Below are positions 55,464-64,000 of a stretch of DNA of 64,000 bases, piece after piece. The notes beneath the pieces were generated by a model. The model worked only from the letters and a program-made list of their open reading frames with translations, did not search any database and was not told the origin of the DNA. The DNA is from JBBDMC01 sp963826055 (GTDB taxonomy: Bacteria > Pseudomonadota > Alphaproteobacteria > Rhizobiales > Kaistiaceae), in assembly GCA_963826055.1 (NCBI GenBank), contig CAWGVO010000009.1, positions 682,001 to 746,000 on the forward strand. Direction: 5' to 3'. Position 1 is the first letter of the stretch. Each line of letters starts with the position of its first letter. The translations under genes were made by a program, and so were the position numbers.

Positions 55464-58400
55464 CTACCGCGTCGGGCCGACGACTTCGACGGTGCCGGCG
55501 GCGGTGCGGGCGTTGAGCTCCGGCCGGTACATGTCCTCCACCGTCGCCGCCGGGGCGGCGAACGTGCCGGGCGACACCGCCCGCAGGGTGTAGGCGACGC
55601 TGTAGTCGAGCGGATCGCCGTCGGTGCGGTCGAAGGCGGCGACGAAGCGGTCGGTGCGCGCCTCGGTATGGCTGGGGGTGTCGGTGGAAAGCCACGAGAA
55701 AGCGGATGTGTCGCCGCTCGCCGAGATGTCCGGATTCTCGATCTCGAAGCCGGCCGGGATCGGATCGACCACCATGATGTGCCCGCCCTGCTGGTTCTCC
55801 GCCGTCACGCGCAGAACGACGACGAAACGGTCGTTCTGCTTCACCGTCGAGAGATCGGTGAGGTCGCCGTCGGGCGTGTAGACCGCGCGCTCGATGCGGA
55901 AGCCGTTGCCGCCGGCGGGCTCCGGTGTGGTCGGGACGCCGGTCGCGGCCACCAGCGCGTCGAGCGGCTCGGAACCGAGGTTGCCGACGGTCACCGGCTT
56001 CGCGGCGAGCTCATCATCCGTGAAGCGGCGATAGAGCGGCGACGCCACGGTCGCGCCGTCGATCGTGAAATTCGCCTCGGCCGAGTCCTTGATGAGCGCA
56101 GCCGCGGCGAGCAGCATCCAGGAATCCTCCTGGGTGCTGGTGGAGCGTTTGGCGAGGTCCGCCGCCGCGACGCGGGTGGCGAGCGCGCGAACATCGACGC
56201 CGTCGGTCTTCGTCTCGGCGGCGAGCGTCAACACTGCCGCGTTGTCGCGGAGCGCGGTGCCGTAGTCGCGGCGCCAGCCGGTGATCGCCTGGTTGCGGTC
56301 AATGTCAGCCATGGCGGCGGCGAACGCGCGCGCCGCCCGCGGGCGATCGCCATAGAGCGCCATGGCGGCGCCGATCTGCGCCTTGGCGAGCGGCGTCGCG
56401 AAGCTGGCGAGCTTGGAATCGGCGTAGTAGCGAAGGTCGCCGATCGCCGCCCGGCCGGTGCGGGCGAGCACGTAGAGCGCGTAGGCGATATCCTCGCCGC
56501 CGCGATCGAAGTCGCTGGCGTAGGCGACCGCGTTGGCGAGATTGTCGAGCGCGAGCGTGCGCGCGAGCGCGGGCACGTCGTAGCCATGATCGGCGGCGCG
56601 GGTGATGAAGTCGGTGACGTAGGCATCGAGCCAGAGATCACCGCCGGCGTCCTGCGGCCCCCAGAGGCCAAAGGCGCCGTTCGCCGCCTGGTCGGCGAGC
56701 ACGCCCTTGATCGCCTTGTTGACGCGCTCTTTCACCGCCGCGTCGGCGCCGAGGCCGACCGACGAGGCGACATCATCGAGATAGACGAGCGGCATCGCGC
56801 GGCTGGTAAGCTGCTCGACGCAGCCGTAGGGGTAGCGGTCAAGCGCAGCCAGAATTCCGGCGACGTCGAGCGGGCCGGCACCGCCGAGCGACACCGCCAC
56901 CGAGCCGGTGCCGGGGACGAAGTCGGCGGTCAGCGCGCTGTCGACGGTGAGCGTGCCGCCGGCGACGACGGCGATGGTGCTGCGGTGGGTGACCGGGCAG
57001 GCCGGCAGGGCGGACGCCGAGGGTGAGTTGGCTCGGGAATTCCTCGCCGGACGGGGCAGCCAGATTCACGGCGAGATCGAAATCGCCGATCGCGGTGGCG
57101 TCGATGGGCAGGGTGAAGGCCGTCCGCTGCTTCTCGTCGAGACGGAACGGCGCGCTTGCCGTGCCCGTGTCGACCGCGACGCCGTCGCCGCTCGCGATCG
57201 ACAGGCGGTAGTCGCCGGCGGGACCTCCAACGTTGTTGACCTCGACCAGCAGGCGCGAGGTGTCGCCGAGAGACAGGAAACGCGGGATGCTGGCGGTGAC
57301 CACCACCGGATCGCGGACGATCACGTCCTTGACCGCGTGGCCGACGCCCTCCTTGCTCCACGCCATCGCCATCACGCGCACGGTGCCGTTGAAGTCGGGA
57401 AGGTCGAAGCTGACGGAGGCCTTGCCCGCGTCATCGACGCGCACGATGCCTGAGTACCAGGCCAGCAGCTTCTGGGTCGGCGGCGGCGCCGACAGCCGCA
57501 CCGCGCCGCTGTCGCCGCCGGAACGGACCGTGCCGGGCGCGCCCTGCGTGCGGTCGATCAGCAGGCCGTAGATATCGCGGATATCCATGCCGAGCCGGCG
57601 CTGGCCGAAGTACCAGTCGTCCGGGGCAGGCGCGGCGAAGTTGGTGAGGTTGAGAATGCCGACGTCGACGGCGGCGACCGTCACGTAGGCTTCGGTGCCG
57701 GGCGCGAGATTGGCGATCGACACCGGGATCGTCATTGCCTGGCGCGGCCGCATCTCGTCGGGCAGGTCGAGCGCGACGGCGAGGTCGCGGTCGCCCGGAT
57801 CGACCTTCGCCCAGGTGAGGCCGAGGGCGCGCGCCGGCATGCGCTTCGCCGCGATGTCCATCGGCCGGTAGAGCGTGGCGGTGACGTAGGCGCCGGGTCC
57901 CCATTCGTCGGTCACGGCGAGATCGACGGTGGTGCCGTCGGCAGGAACATCGACCGACTTCATGGCGATCAGCCGGTTGTCGATGACGGTGATGAGGGCG
58001 GTGCCGGCAAACTGCGGGTCGAGGCGGAGCTTCGCCGTGTCGCCGATGTGATAGGCCGGCTTGTCGAGCGCCACCTGAAGCGTGTCGGGCGTGTCCGACG
58101 AGGCGACGGCGCGGTACCAGCCGGCGTAGAACTCGACGCTCGTCGCCGCCGGCGCGTCGTCGTCCTCGACGGTCAGGCGATAGCGGCCCCAGTCGACGTT
58201 GGCGGAAATCTTCGCCGGCGCGTCGGTGGTGAAATCGACGGTGCCGCCGTCGACGCGCGCGGCGTTGGTGATCAGCTCGTAGTCCCAGCGGCCGTTGCTG
58301 TTGTACCACTGGTAGTCGCTTTCCAGCCGCTCGAGCTTCCATTTGACGCCGGTCTTGGCGGCGCGCGAGCCGTCGGGCGCGACCATGATCGCCTCGAAGG

Positions 58401-60958
58401 CGGCGGTGGCGCCCTCGCTGACGTCGCCGTCGAACAGCGGCTTGACGCCGATCATCGGTGCGCCCGGCACGACCGGGCGGGTGAGGGTGCGCTCGACGGC
58501 GCGGCCGTTGGTGTCGGCGAGGCGCACGATGAGGTCGGCGGTGAACGGGTGGGTGGATGTTTCGGATTCGGGCGGCGTCACGTCGAAAGACGCCTTGCCG
58601 TCGGCATCGGTGGTGGCGTCGACCTCCAGCGGCTCGCGCGTCGGCTGGATGCTCTCCTCGGTGAGGCCGAAGCGATAGCCGGGGAAGGCGGCCAGCGTGT
58701 CCGTCGGCTTCAGCGCCACCTCGCCCTCGACCGACAGGTCCGGCGCCGGCGCGCCGTAGAGGTAGCGGGCGGCGAGGTCGACGGTGGCGGGGGAGGCCGG
58801 GTCGAAGGCCGCGGCGTCGGTGGCAAGCTCGAAGGCCAGCCGCTCCGGCTCGAAATCCTCCACCAGCACGGACGTCTCGGCGATCGGGTCGCCCTTCGGG
58901 TCGGCGTAGAGCTTGACCCGCCACGAGCCGCGCATGGCGTCCGCCTGCAGCGTCACGTCGGCGCTGTAGCCGCCGAGGCCGCCGTCGGAGAGGACGGTGC
59001 GCTGGAATTCGACGCCGTCCGGCCGGTCGACGACGAGCGTCAGCGGCAGGTCGCCGACGGCGCGGGCGCGGTCGTCGCGGACGAGCCCGGTGAGGTGGAC
59101 CACCTCGCCCGGCCGGTAGATGCCGCGCTCCGGCGTCAGGAACACGTCGAGCGCGCCGGCCGCCGGGCGCCCGCCGACGCCGCGGTCGGTGAGGTCGAAG
59201 GCGGCGCGGGTGAGGTCGATGAAGCCGTAGTCGTCGCCGGTCTCGGCGACGACCAGTTGCGGCGCCATGCCGCCGGTGCCACGCGCCAGCCCCGGTGCGA
59301 AGTCCGCGCGGCCGGCGGCGTCGGTGGTGGACTCGGCGAGCACCTCGTTGTTGACCGCCACCAGGCGCACCCTGGCGCCGGCGATCGGCTGCGGCGGTCG
59401 CGAGCGAGCGCACCAGCGCATGGACGCCGTCGTCGCCGGACATCGCCGTCAGCCCGAGGTCGGAGATGACGAACCACTGGGTGGCAACCGGCCCCCATTG
59501 GTTAGTGTTGCCGGTGGCGGGCGCCGCGGTGATGGCGTAGACGCCGGGCTTCATGTCGGGCAGTGCGTCGGTGATCGGGATCGCGGTGACGACGGTCTGG
59601 TTGAGCTTCGACGACTGGATGCCGATCTCGCCTTCCCACACCTTGGCGCCGTTCTGGTCGGCGATCTGCTGTGCCGAGTACGAACTGAGCGCCGCCATGA
59701 AACTGCCGTCGCGCACCACTTGCGCCAGCGAGCGGTCGCCGATCCGGTAGATCGTCGCCTTGGCCGTGTCGGTGTTGACCGACGAAAGCGGGATCGAGGC
59801 GCCGGGACCGGCGGGCAGGACGTAGGCGTTTCCGGCGAAGCCGACCCACGGCGCGCGGTCGCGCACGTAGACGCTGAGCTCCACCGGGTGGGCGAGGGTC
59901 TCGCCGTCGGCGGCGGGGAGGCCGCCGCGCACGCGGATGGTGTAGCGGGTGCCGTGGACGACGCCGTCGATGCAAATCTGGTTCGCTTGCGGCTCGACCG
60001 CGAGGCCGTCGCCGCCCTCGACCGTGACGAAATCGGCAAGGTCGGGGCGCTTCACCGCCAGCGCGTCGGAGAAACGGACACAGATTTGCGGCGCGGCGCT
60101 GTCCGCCTGGACCTCGTTGGAGACGATGCGGAACCCGTGCTCGGCCACGGCCTTCTCGTAGGTGGCGCGAAGGGCCGGCGTCTCGACCAGGGCGAGGCTC
60201 GCGCGGTAGGCGCGGATCGCGGGCTTCCAGTCCTCCTGCCGCGCAAGCGCGTCACCGAGGATGGCCAGAGCGCGGGCCTGCTCCGGGACCGCGGCGGCGC
60301 GGAGATAGGCGTTGATGGCGGCGGCCGCGGCATCCGACCACGCGTTCATGCGGTCGGTGTAGCCGGGCGGGTTCAGCGCAAGGCTGGCGCCGGCGAAGGC
60401 GAGCCACGTCGCCGGATCGTCGTCGGAGATCGCCAGTGCCTGTCCGAAGGCGGTGGTGGCGCGGTCGTTCTGGCCGGCACGGGCGGCGATGGCGCCGGCG
60501 TTGGTGAGCCCGCCGAAGCTCGCCCCGCTGGTGGCGAACCGGCGGTTCAAGTCGCCGACCAGCGCCCGGGCGGCGTCGATCTCGCCTTGCGGCAGGAAAT
60601 CGAGCTGGGCAAGCCGCTGCCGCTCCAGCGTCGGCGTCAGAGCCACCGCGGTGACGATGCGCCCGGCGACGGCATCGGGGGTCGCGCTCAGAGCGCCGAA
60701 GTCCGACTTGAGGAAGCACCAGCCGGCCTTGGTGTTGAACGTGAAGGCGTGGCAGGCGTCGTTGGCGAGGCACGCCGCCTGGCACTGATCGACACTGGTG
60801 TTCTTGATGGTGCTGATGTCGTTGCCGGCGTAGTCCGCCTGTGGCGTGAGGATCACGCGCCGGTCGGCAGCGACGGCACTGCCGGCCACCGCCGTCGCGG
60901 CCACCAGCACGGCCGCGATGCATGAAGTCACGATTGCCCGAGAAATGGCGGCCCGCAT
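55464..60958 (-). CDS. Alpha-2-macroglobulin family protein with N-terminal PAN domain (two frameshifts)
   Basis: About 1830 residues when the frame breaks near 59395 and 57010 are corrected. A signal peptide (1-30) is followed by a PAN/apple-like module (DYAGNDISTIKNTSVDQCQA, CHAFTFNTKAGWCFLKSDFG) and a tetratricopeptide-like helical part. MG domains follow, including the bait-containing and MG1 blades typical of bacterial YfhM (RGIYRPGEVVHLTGLVRD, YQFVPN-type repeats). The thioester motif is YPYGCVEQLTSRAMP near 56800, which in the active family forms a Cys-Gln thioester that traps proteases; it is intact. Located upstream of pbpC, it probably guards the periplasm when the cell wall is breached. 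Some versions are lipoproteins; this one has no lipobox that I can see. Confidence 0.87.
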
Positions 60959-61072
60959 CGTTCCACTCCGCTGTCGCCCCCGCCGCGACGGATACTAGAA
61001 AGCGGCCGTGACGGCGTAAAGGCGAACATCGCGAGCGCAGGCCGCTTAATTCTTCACCACCCCGTCACGTCG

Positions 61073-61097
61073 CACTGCCAAAAGAATTCGGCAGTGG
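61073..61097. promoter_or_regulatory. Dyad upstream of urtA, possible enhancer-protein site
   Basis: CACTGCC (61073-61079) and GGCAGTG (61091-61097) pair across an 11-base AT-rich spacer. The centre lies about 50 bases upstream of the sigma-54 promoter. Its half-site GCAC...GTGGC only partly resembles the NtrC consensus, so this is a candidate only. Confidence 0.4.
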
Positions 61098-61133
61098 CGC
61101 GCGAACCGGGCAGGTTTCCGGCCGCCGCACGCT

Positions 61134-61149
61134 GGCACGCGACTTGCGG
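61134..61149 (+). promoter_or_regulatory. Sigma-54 promoter of the urea transporter operon
   Basis: The sequence TGGCACGCGACTTGCG matches the RpoN consensus TGGCAC-N5-TTGC at every essential position. The -24 GG is at 61135-61136 and the -12 GC at 61147-61148, with the required 10 bases between. It lies about 52 bases before the urtA start, leaving room for a short leader. Sigma-54 control under NtrC is well known for urea uptake genes. Confidence 0.88.
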
Positions 61150-61201
61150 AAAGCGTGCACGGCGTCCTCCCGAGACGTCCGATTTCAACAGGGGGAGTTA
61201 G

Positions 61202-62503
61202 ATGAAGTATATGCGCAACGCCGCGTTTGCGGCCTGGGCCGCGGCGGCCCTTACAGTACCGGTCGCGGCGCCTGCACTCGCCGACGACGACACCATCAAG
61301 GTCGGCATCCTGCATTCGTTGTCAGGCACGATGGCGATCTCCGAGACGACGCTCAAGGACGTGATGCTCATGCTGATCGATGAGCAGAACAAGAAGGGCG
61401 GCCTTCTCGGCAAGAAACTGGAGGCCGTGGTCGTCGACCCGGCGTCGGACTGGCCGCTGTTCGCCGAAAAGGCGCGCGAGCTGATCAGCGTCGACAAGGT
61501 CGCGGCGGTCTTCGGCTGCTGGACGTCGGTGAGCCGCAAGTCGGTGCTGCCGGTGTTCAAGGAGCTCGACAGTCTCCTGTTCTATCCCGTGCAGTACGAG
61601 GGCGAGGAAAGCGAGCGCAACGTCTTCTACACCGGCGCCGCCCCGAACCAGCAGGCGATCCCCGCCGTCGACTATCTGATGAGCGAGGACGGCGGTTCGG
61701 TGAAGCGCTGGGTGCTGGAAGGCACCGACTACGTCTACCCGCGCACCACCAACAAGATTCTCGAGGCCTACCTCAAGTCGAAGGGCGTGGCCGACGACGA
61801 CATCATGATCAACTACACTCCGTTCGGCTTCTCCGACTGGCAGACCGAAGTGGCGGCGATCAAGAAGTTCGGCTCGGCCGGCAAGAAGACGGCGGTGGTG
61901 TCGACCATCAACGGCGACGCCAACGTTCCCTTCTACAAGGAACTGGGCAACCAGGGCATCAAGGCCGAGGACATTCCCGTCGTCGCCTTCTCGGTGGGTG
62001 AAGAAGAGCTTGCCGGTCTCGACACCGGTCCGCTCGTCGGTCACCTGGCGGCGTGGAACTACTTCGAGTCGATCGACACGCCCGAGAACAAGGCGTTCAT
62101 CGACGAGTGGCACGCGTTCACGAAGAACGACAAGCGTACCACCAACGACCCGATGGAAGCCCACTACATCGGCTTCAACATGTGGGTGAAGGCGGTCGAG
62201 AAGGCCGGCACCACCGATCCTGACAAGGTGATCGATGCGATCGTCGGTGTCTCGGTGCCGAACCTGACGGGCGGCTACGCCACGATGATGCCGAACCACC
62301 ACATCACCAAGCCGGTCTATGTCGGCGAAATCCAGGACGACGGGCAGTTCGACGTCGTCTGGCAATCGCCGGGCCTGGTGGTCGGTGACGAATGGTCCGA
62401 CTATCTGCCGGACTCCAAGCCGCTGATCGCCGACTGGCGGCCCCCGCTGTCGTGCGGAAACTTCAATACCGTGACCGGCAAATGCGGTGGCAAGGGTGAG
62501 TAA
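61202..62503 (+). CDS. urtA: Urea ABC transporter substrate-binding protein
   Basis: 433 residues from ATG 61202 (GGGGGAG upstream). A signal peptide (FAAWAAAALTVPVAAPALA) is followed by a Leu/Ile/Val-binding-protein-type fold: IKVGILHSLSGTMAISETTLKDV, FGCWTSVSRKSVLPVF, LLFYPVQYEGEESERNVFYTGAAPNQQ and YPRTTNKI, all specific for UrtA. The C-terminus CGNFNTVTGKCGG has two cysteines. It delivers urea or short amides to UrtBCDE. The gene is under a sigma-54 promoter, and urtB follows after a stable hairpin. Confidence 0.97.
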   Translation: MKYMRNAAFAAWAAAALTVPVAAPALADDDTIKVGILHSLSGTMAISETTLKDVMLMLIDEQNKKGGLLGKKLEAVVVDPASDWPLFAEKARELISVDKVAAVFGCWTSVSRKSVLPVFKELDSLLFYPVQYEGEESERNVFYTGAAPNQQAIPAVDYLMSEDGGSVKRWVLEGTDYVYPRTTNKILEAYLKSKGVADDDIMINYTPFGFSDWQTEVAAIKKFGSAGKKTAVVSTINGDANVPFYKELGNQGIKAEDIPVVAFSVGEEELAGLDTGPLVGHLAAWNYFESIDTPENKAFIDEWHAFTKNDKRTTNDPMEAHYIGFNMWVKAVEKAGTTDPDKVIDAIVGVSVPNLTGGYATMMPNHHITKPVYVGEIQDDGQFDVVWQSPGLVVGDEWSDYLPDSKPLIADWRPPLSCGNFNTVTGKCGGKGE

Positions 62504-62526
62504 CCCCGAATCCTGACCCCACCGGG

Positions 62527-62552
62527 CGGGGAGGCCGCTTGCGGCCTCCCCG
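62527..62552 (+). terminator. Intercistronic hairpin between urtA and urtB
   Basis: An 11-base perfect stem, CGGGGAGGCCG and CGGCCTCCCCG, with a 4-base loop, lies 24 bases after the urtA stop. No T run follows. It most likely acts as an attenuator or as a 3' stabiliser that gives more binding protein than permease, a common arrangement. Confidence 0.7.
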
Positions 62553-62598
62553 GACCGCCTCCGTCCAGCCTCTCACGCCGGGACCGCGTGACCTACTG

Positions 62599-64000
62599 AT
62601 GCGCAGATTTATTGTTCTTGCGATCGCACTCATCGCGCTGTGCGTCTCACCCCAGGTCCGGGCGCAGTCGCAGGACCTGCACCCGCTGATCAAGGCTCTC
62701 GGCCAGGGCAGCTACAGCGATACCGAAAAACAGATCAACGCGCTGACCGCGACCGGCGATCCGGCGGCGGCCCCGGCGCTGGAGGCGCTCGCCAACGGCG
62801 ACCTATACGTGCGCAAGAGCGACGGCGAGGTATTCATCGCCAAAAAGGCGGGCGACGGCTACGCGCTCACCGATCCGCTGACCAAGGCCGACGCCGGCAA
62901 GGCCGGCAGCGCCGAGATCGACAAGATCAAGGTCAACAACAAGCTGCGCGGCGTCCTGCGGTCGGCGCTGGGTACGTTGACGCTTCTCAGCCCCAATCCC
63001 AACACACGTCGCGACGCCGCCCAGGCGGTCTTCGTCAGCCGCGACCCCGATTCCATCGAGCTCCTCGACGGCGCCATCGCCAAGGAGAAGGACGCCGGCA
63101 TCGCCAAGCTGATGCAGGAGGCCCGAGCCGCGGCCGTCCTCAATTCCGACCGACCCGACGAGGACAAGCTCGCGGCAATCGCCATCATCAAGACCCGCGG
63201 CGACCAGGATTCGCTGGCCATCCTCACCAACGTCGCCAACGCGTCCGAAGGGGCGGTGCAAAAGGCGGCCAACACGGCGGTCACGGTCGTCGAGGGTGAA
63301 CTCGCCCTCTGGGACATCGCCCAGAACGTCTGGTACGGCCTGTCGCTCGGCTCGGTACTGCTGCTCGCCGCCATCGGCCTCGCCATCACCTTCGGCGTCA
63401 TGGGTGTCATCAACATGGCCCACGGCGAGATGGTCATGCTCGGCGCCTACACCACCTTCGTCGTCCAGGAGATCATCCGCAACCACGCGCCGGGCCTGTT
63501 CGAATGGTCGCTGGCGATCGCGCTGCCGCTCGCCTTTGTCGTCGCCGGGGGCGTCGGCGTCATCATCGAGCGCACGGTCATCCGCTTCCTCTACGGACGA
63601 CCGCTGGAGACGCTCCTCGCCACCTGGGGCATTTCGCTGATCCTGCAGCAGGCGGTGCGCACCATCTTCGGCCCCAACAACCGCCAGGTCGGCACGCCCA
63701 GACTGGATGTCGGGCGCCACCAATGTCGGCAACCTCACCATCACCTTCAACCGCATGTGGATCATCGTCTTCGCCATCGGCGTCTTCGCCGCGCTGATGA
63801 TCGTGCTGAAGCGCACATCGTTCGGGCTGAAGATGCGCGCCGTCACCCAGAACCGGACGATGGCGGCTGCGATGGGCATTCGCACCCCGCTGATCGACGC
63901 CATGACCTTCGGCCTCGGCTCGGGCATCGCCGGTATCGCAGGCGTGGCGCTGTCGCAGATCGACAACGTCAGTCCCAACCTCGGCCAGGGCTACATCATC
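62599..64000 (+). CDS. urtB: Urea ABC transporter permease, incomplete at window end (one frameshift)
   Basis: ATG 62599. A signal peptide and a soluble N-terminal region of about 230 residues (DLHPLIKALGQGSYSDTEKQI, LANGDLYVRKSDGEVFI, LGTLTLLSPNPNTRRDAAQAV) are typical of UrtB. Permease helices follow: VWYGLSLGSVLLLAAIGLAITFGVMGVINMAHGEMVMLGAY and ERTVIRFLYGRPLETLLATWGISLILQQ. Near 63703 an extra base in CCCAGACTGG breaks the frame; the right one continues WMSGATNVGNLTITFNRMWI, RAVTQNRTMAAAMG and SGIAGIAGVALSQIDNVSPN to the end of the window. The gene runs off the edge. Confidence 0.93.
   Translation, partial: MRRFIVLAIALIALCVSPQVRAQSQDLHPLIKALGQGSYSDTEKQINALTATGDPAAAPALEALANGDLYVRKSDGEVFIAKKAGDGYALTDPLTKADAGKAGSAEIDKIKVNNKLRGVLRSALGTLTLLSPNPNTRRDAAQAVFVSRDPDSIELLDGAIAKEKDAGIAKLMQEARAAAVLNSDRPDEDKLAAIAIIKTRGDQDSLAILTNVANASEGAVQKAANTAVTVVEGELALWDIAQNVWYGLSLGSVLLLAAIGLAITFGVMGVINMAHGEMVMLGAYTTFVVQEIIRNHAPGLFEWSLAIALPLAFVVAGGVGVIIERTVIRFLYGRPLETLLATWGISLILQQAVRTIFGPNNRQVGTPRLDVGRHQCRQPHHHLQPHVDHRLRHRRLRRADDRAEAHIVRAEDARRHPEPDDGGCDGHSHPADRRHDLRPRLGHRRYRRRGAVADRQRQSQPRPGLHH

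Overview
The window is high-GC, gene-dense chromosomal DNA with alphaproteobacterial content. The best evidence is the block murA - DUF2948 - hisD - UPF0262 - infA - maf - yacG followed by tRNA-Phe (33.6-39.3 kb), an arrangement typical of that class. A PQQ alcohol dehydrogenase, a NosR/ApbE pair, a YfhM/PbpC pair and a urea ABC transporter would suit a Rhodospirillales- or Rhizobiales-like organism, but the order cannot be fixed from this sequence. No phage, insertion sequence, integrase or CRISPR array was seen.

Layout. 0.4-2.4 kb: a three-gene membrane cassette (ExbB-like channel, ExbD-like protein with a DUF2135-like domain, and an unknown membrane protein). 2.7-15.5 kb: an oxidative/periplasmic region with a c-type cytochrome divergent from a PQQ-dependent dehydrogenase, several secreted proteins (pentapeptide repeats, an SNase-like protein, a VWA protein, a zinc-peptidase-like protein), a NosR-like flavoprotein with its flavin transferase ApbE, and an orphan ABC permease.

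15.8-33.3 kb: the most striking region. On the minus strand, two complete ABC importers of the Fe3+/hexose-phosphate (FbpABC/AfuABC) type surround an mgtC-like gene. The first importer runs straight into two inositol-monophosphatase-family enzymes, a HAD phosphatase, a dual-specificity-type phosphatase, a Na/Pi cotransporter with a PhoU-like domain and a calcineurin-like phosphoesterase. A LacI-family regulator faces the far end. I read this as an uptake-and-dephosphorylation locus for a phosphorylated sugar, polyol or other phosphate ester, with NptA-type transport and MgtC for phosphate balance. The substrate is unknown.

33.6-53.1 kb: housekeeping (tRNAs Phe, Thr and Gly; cell wall, histidine, pyrimidine and shikimate enzymes; MscL; a two-subunit Na+/solute symporter; 6-phosphogluconate dehydrogenase). 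53.1-61 kb: alpha-2-macroglobulin-like protein plus penicillin-binding protein 1C, separated by a mosaic of inverted repeats. 61.1-64 kb: urtA and the start of urtB behind an excellent sigma-54 promoter, indicating nitrogen control.

A caution for every reader: at least fourteen single-base frameshifts interrupt otherwise well-conserved genes (near 15825, 16335, 17981, 29200, 29310, 29370, 32136, 33317, 39859, 53495, 55135, 57010, 59395 and 63703). In each case the reading continues cleanly in another frame with all family motifs intact, and at least two lie in homopolymer runs. Uncorrected sequencing indels are the likeliest cause, so genes described here as broken are probably intact in the organism.
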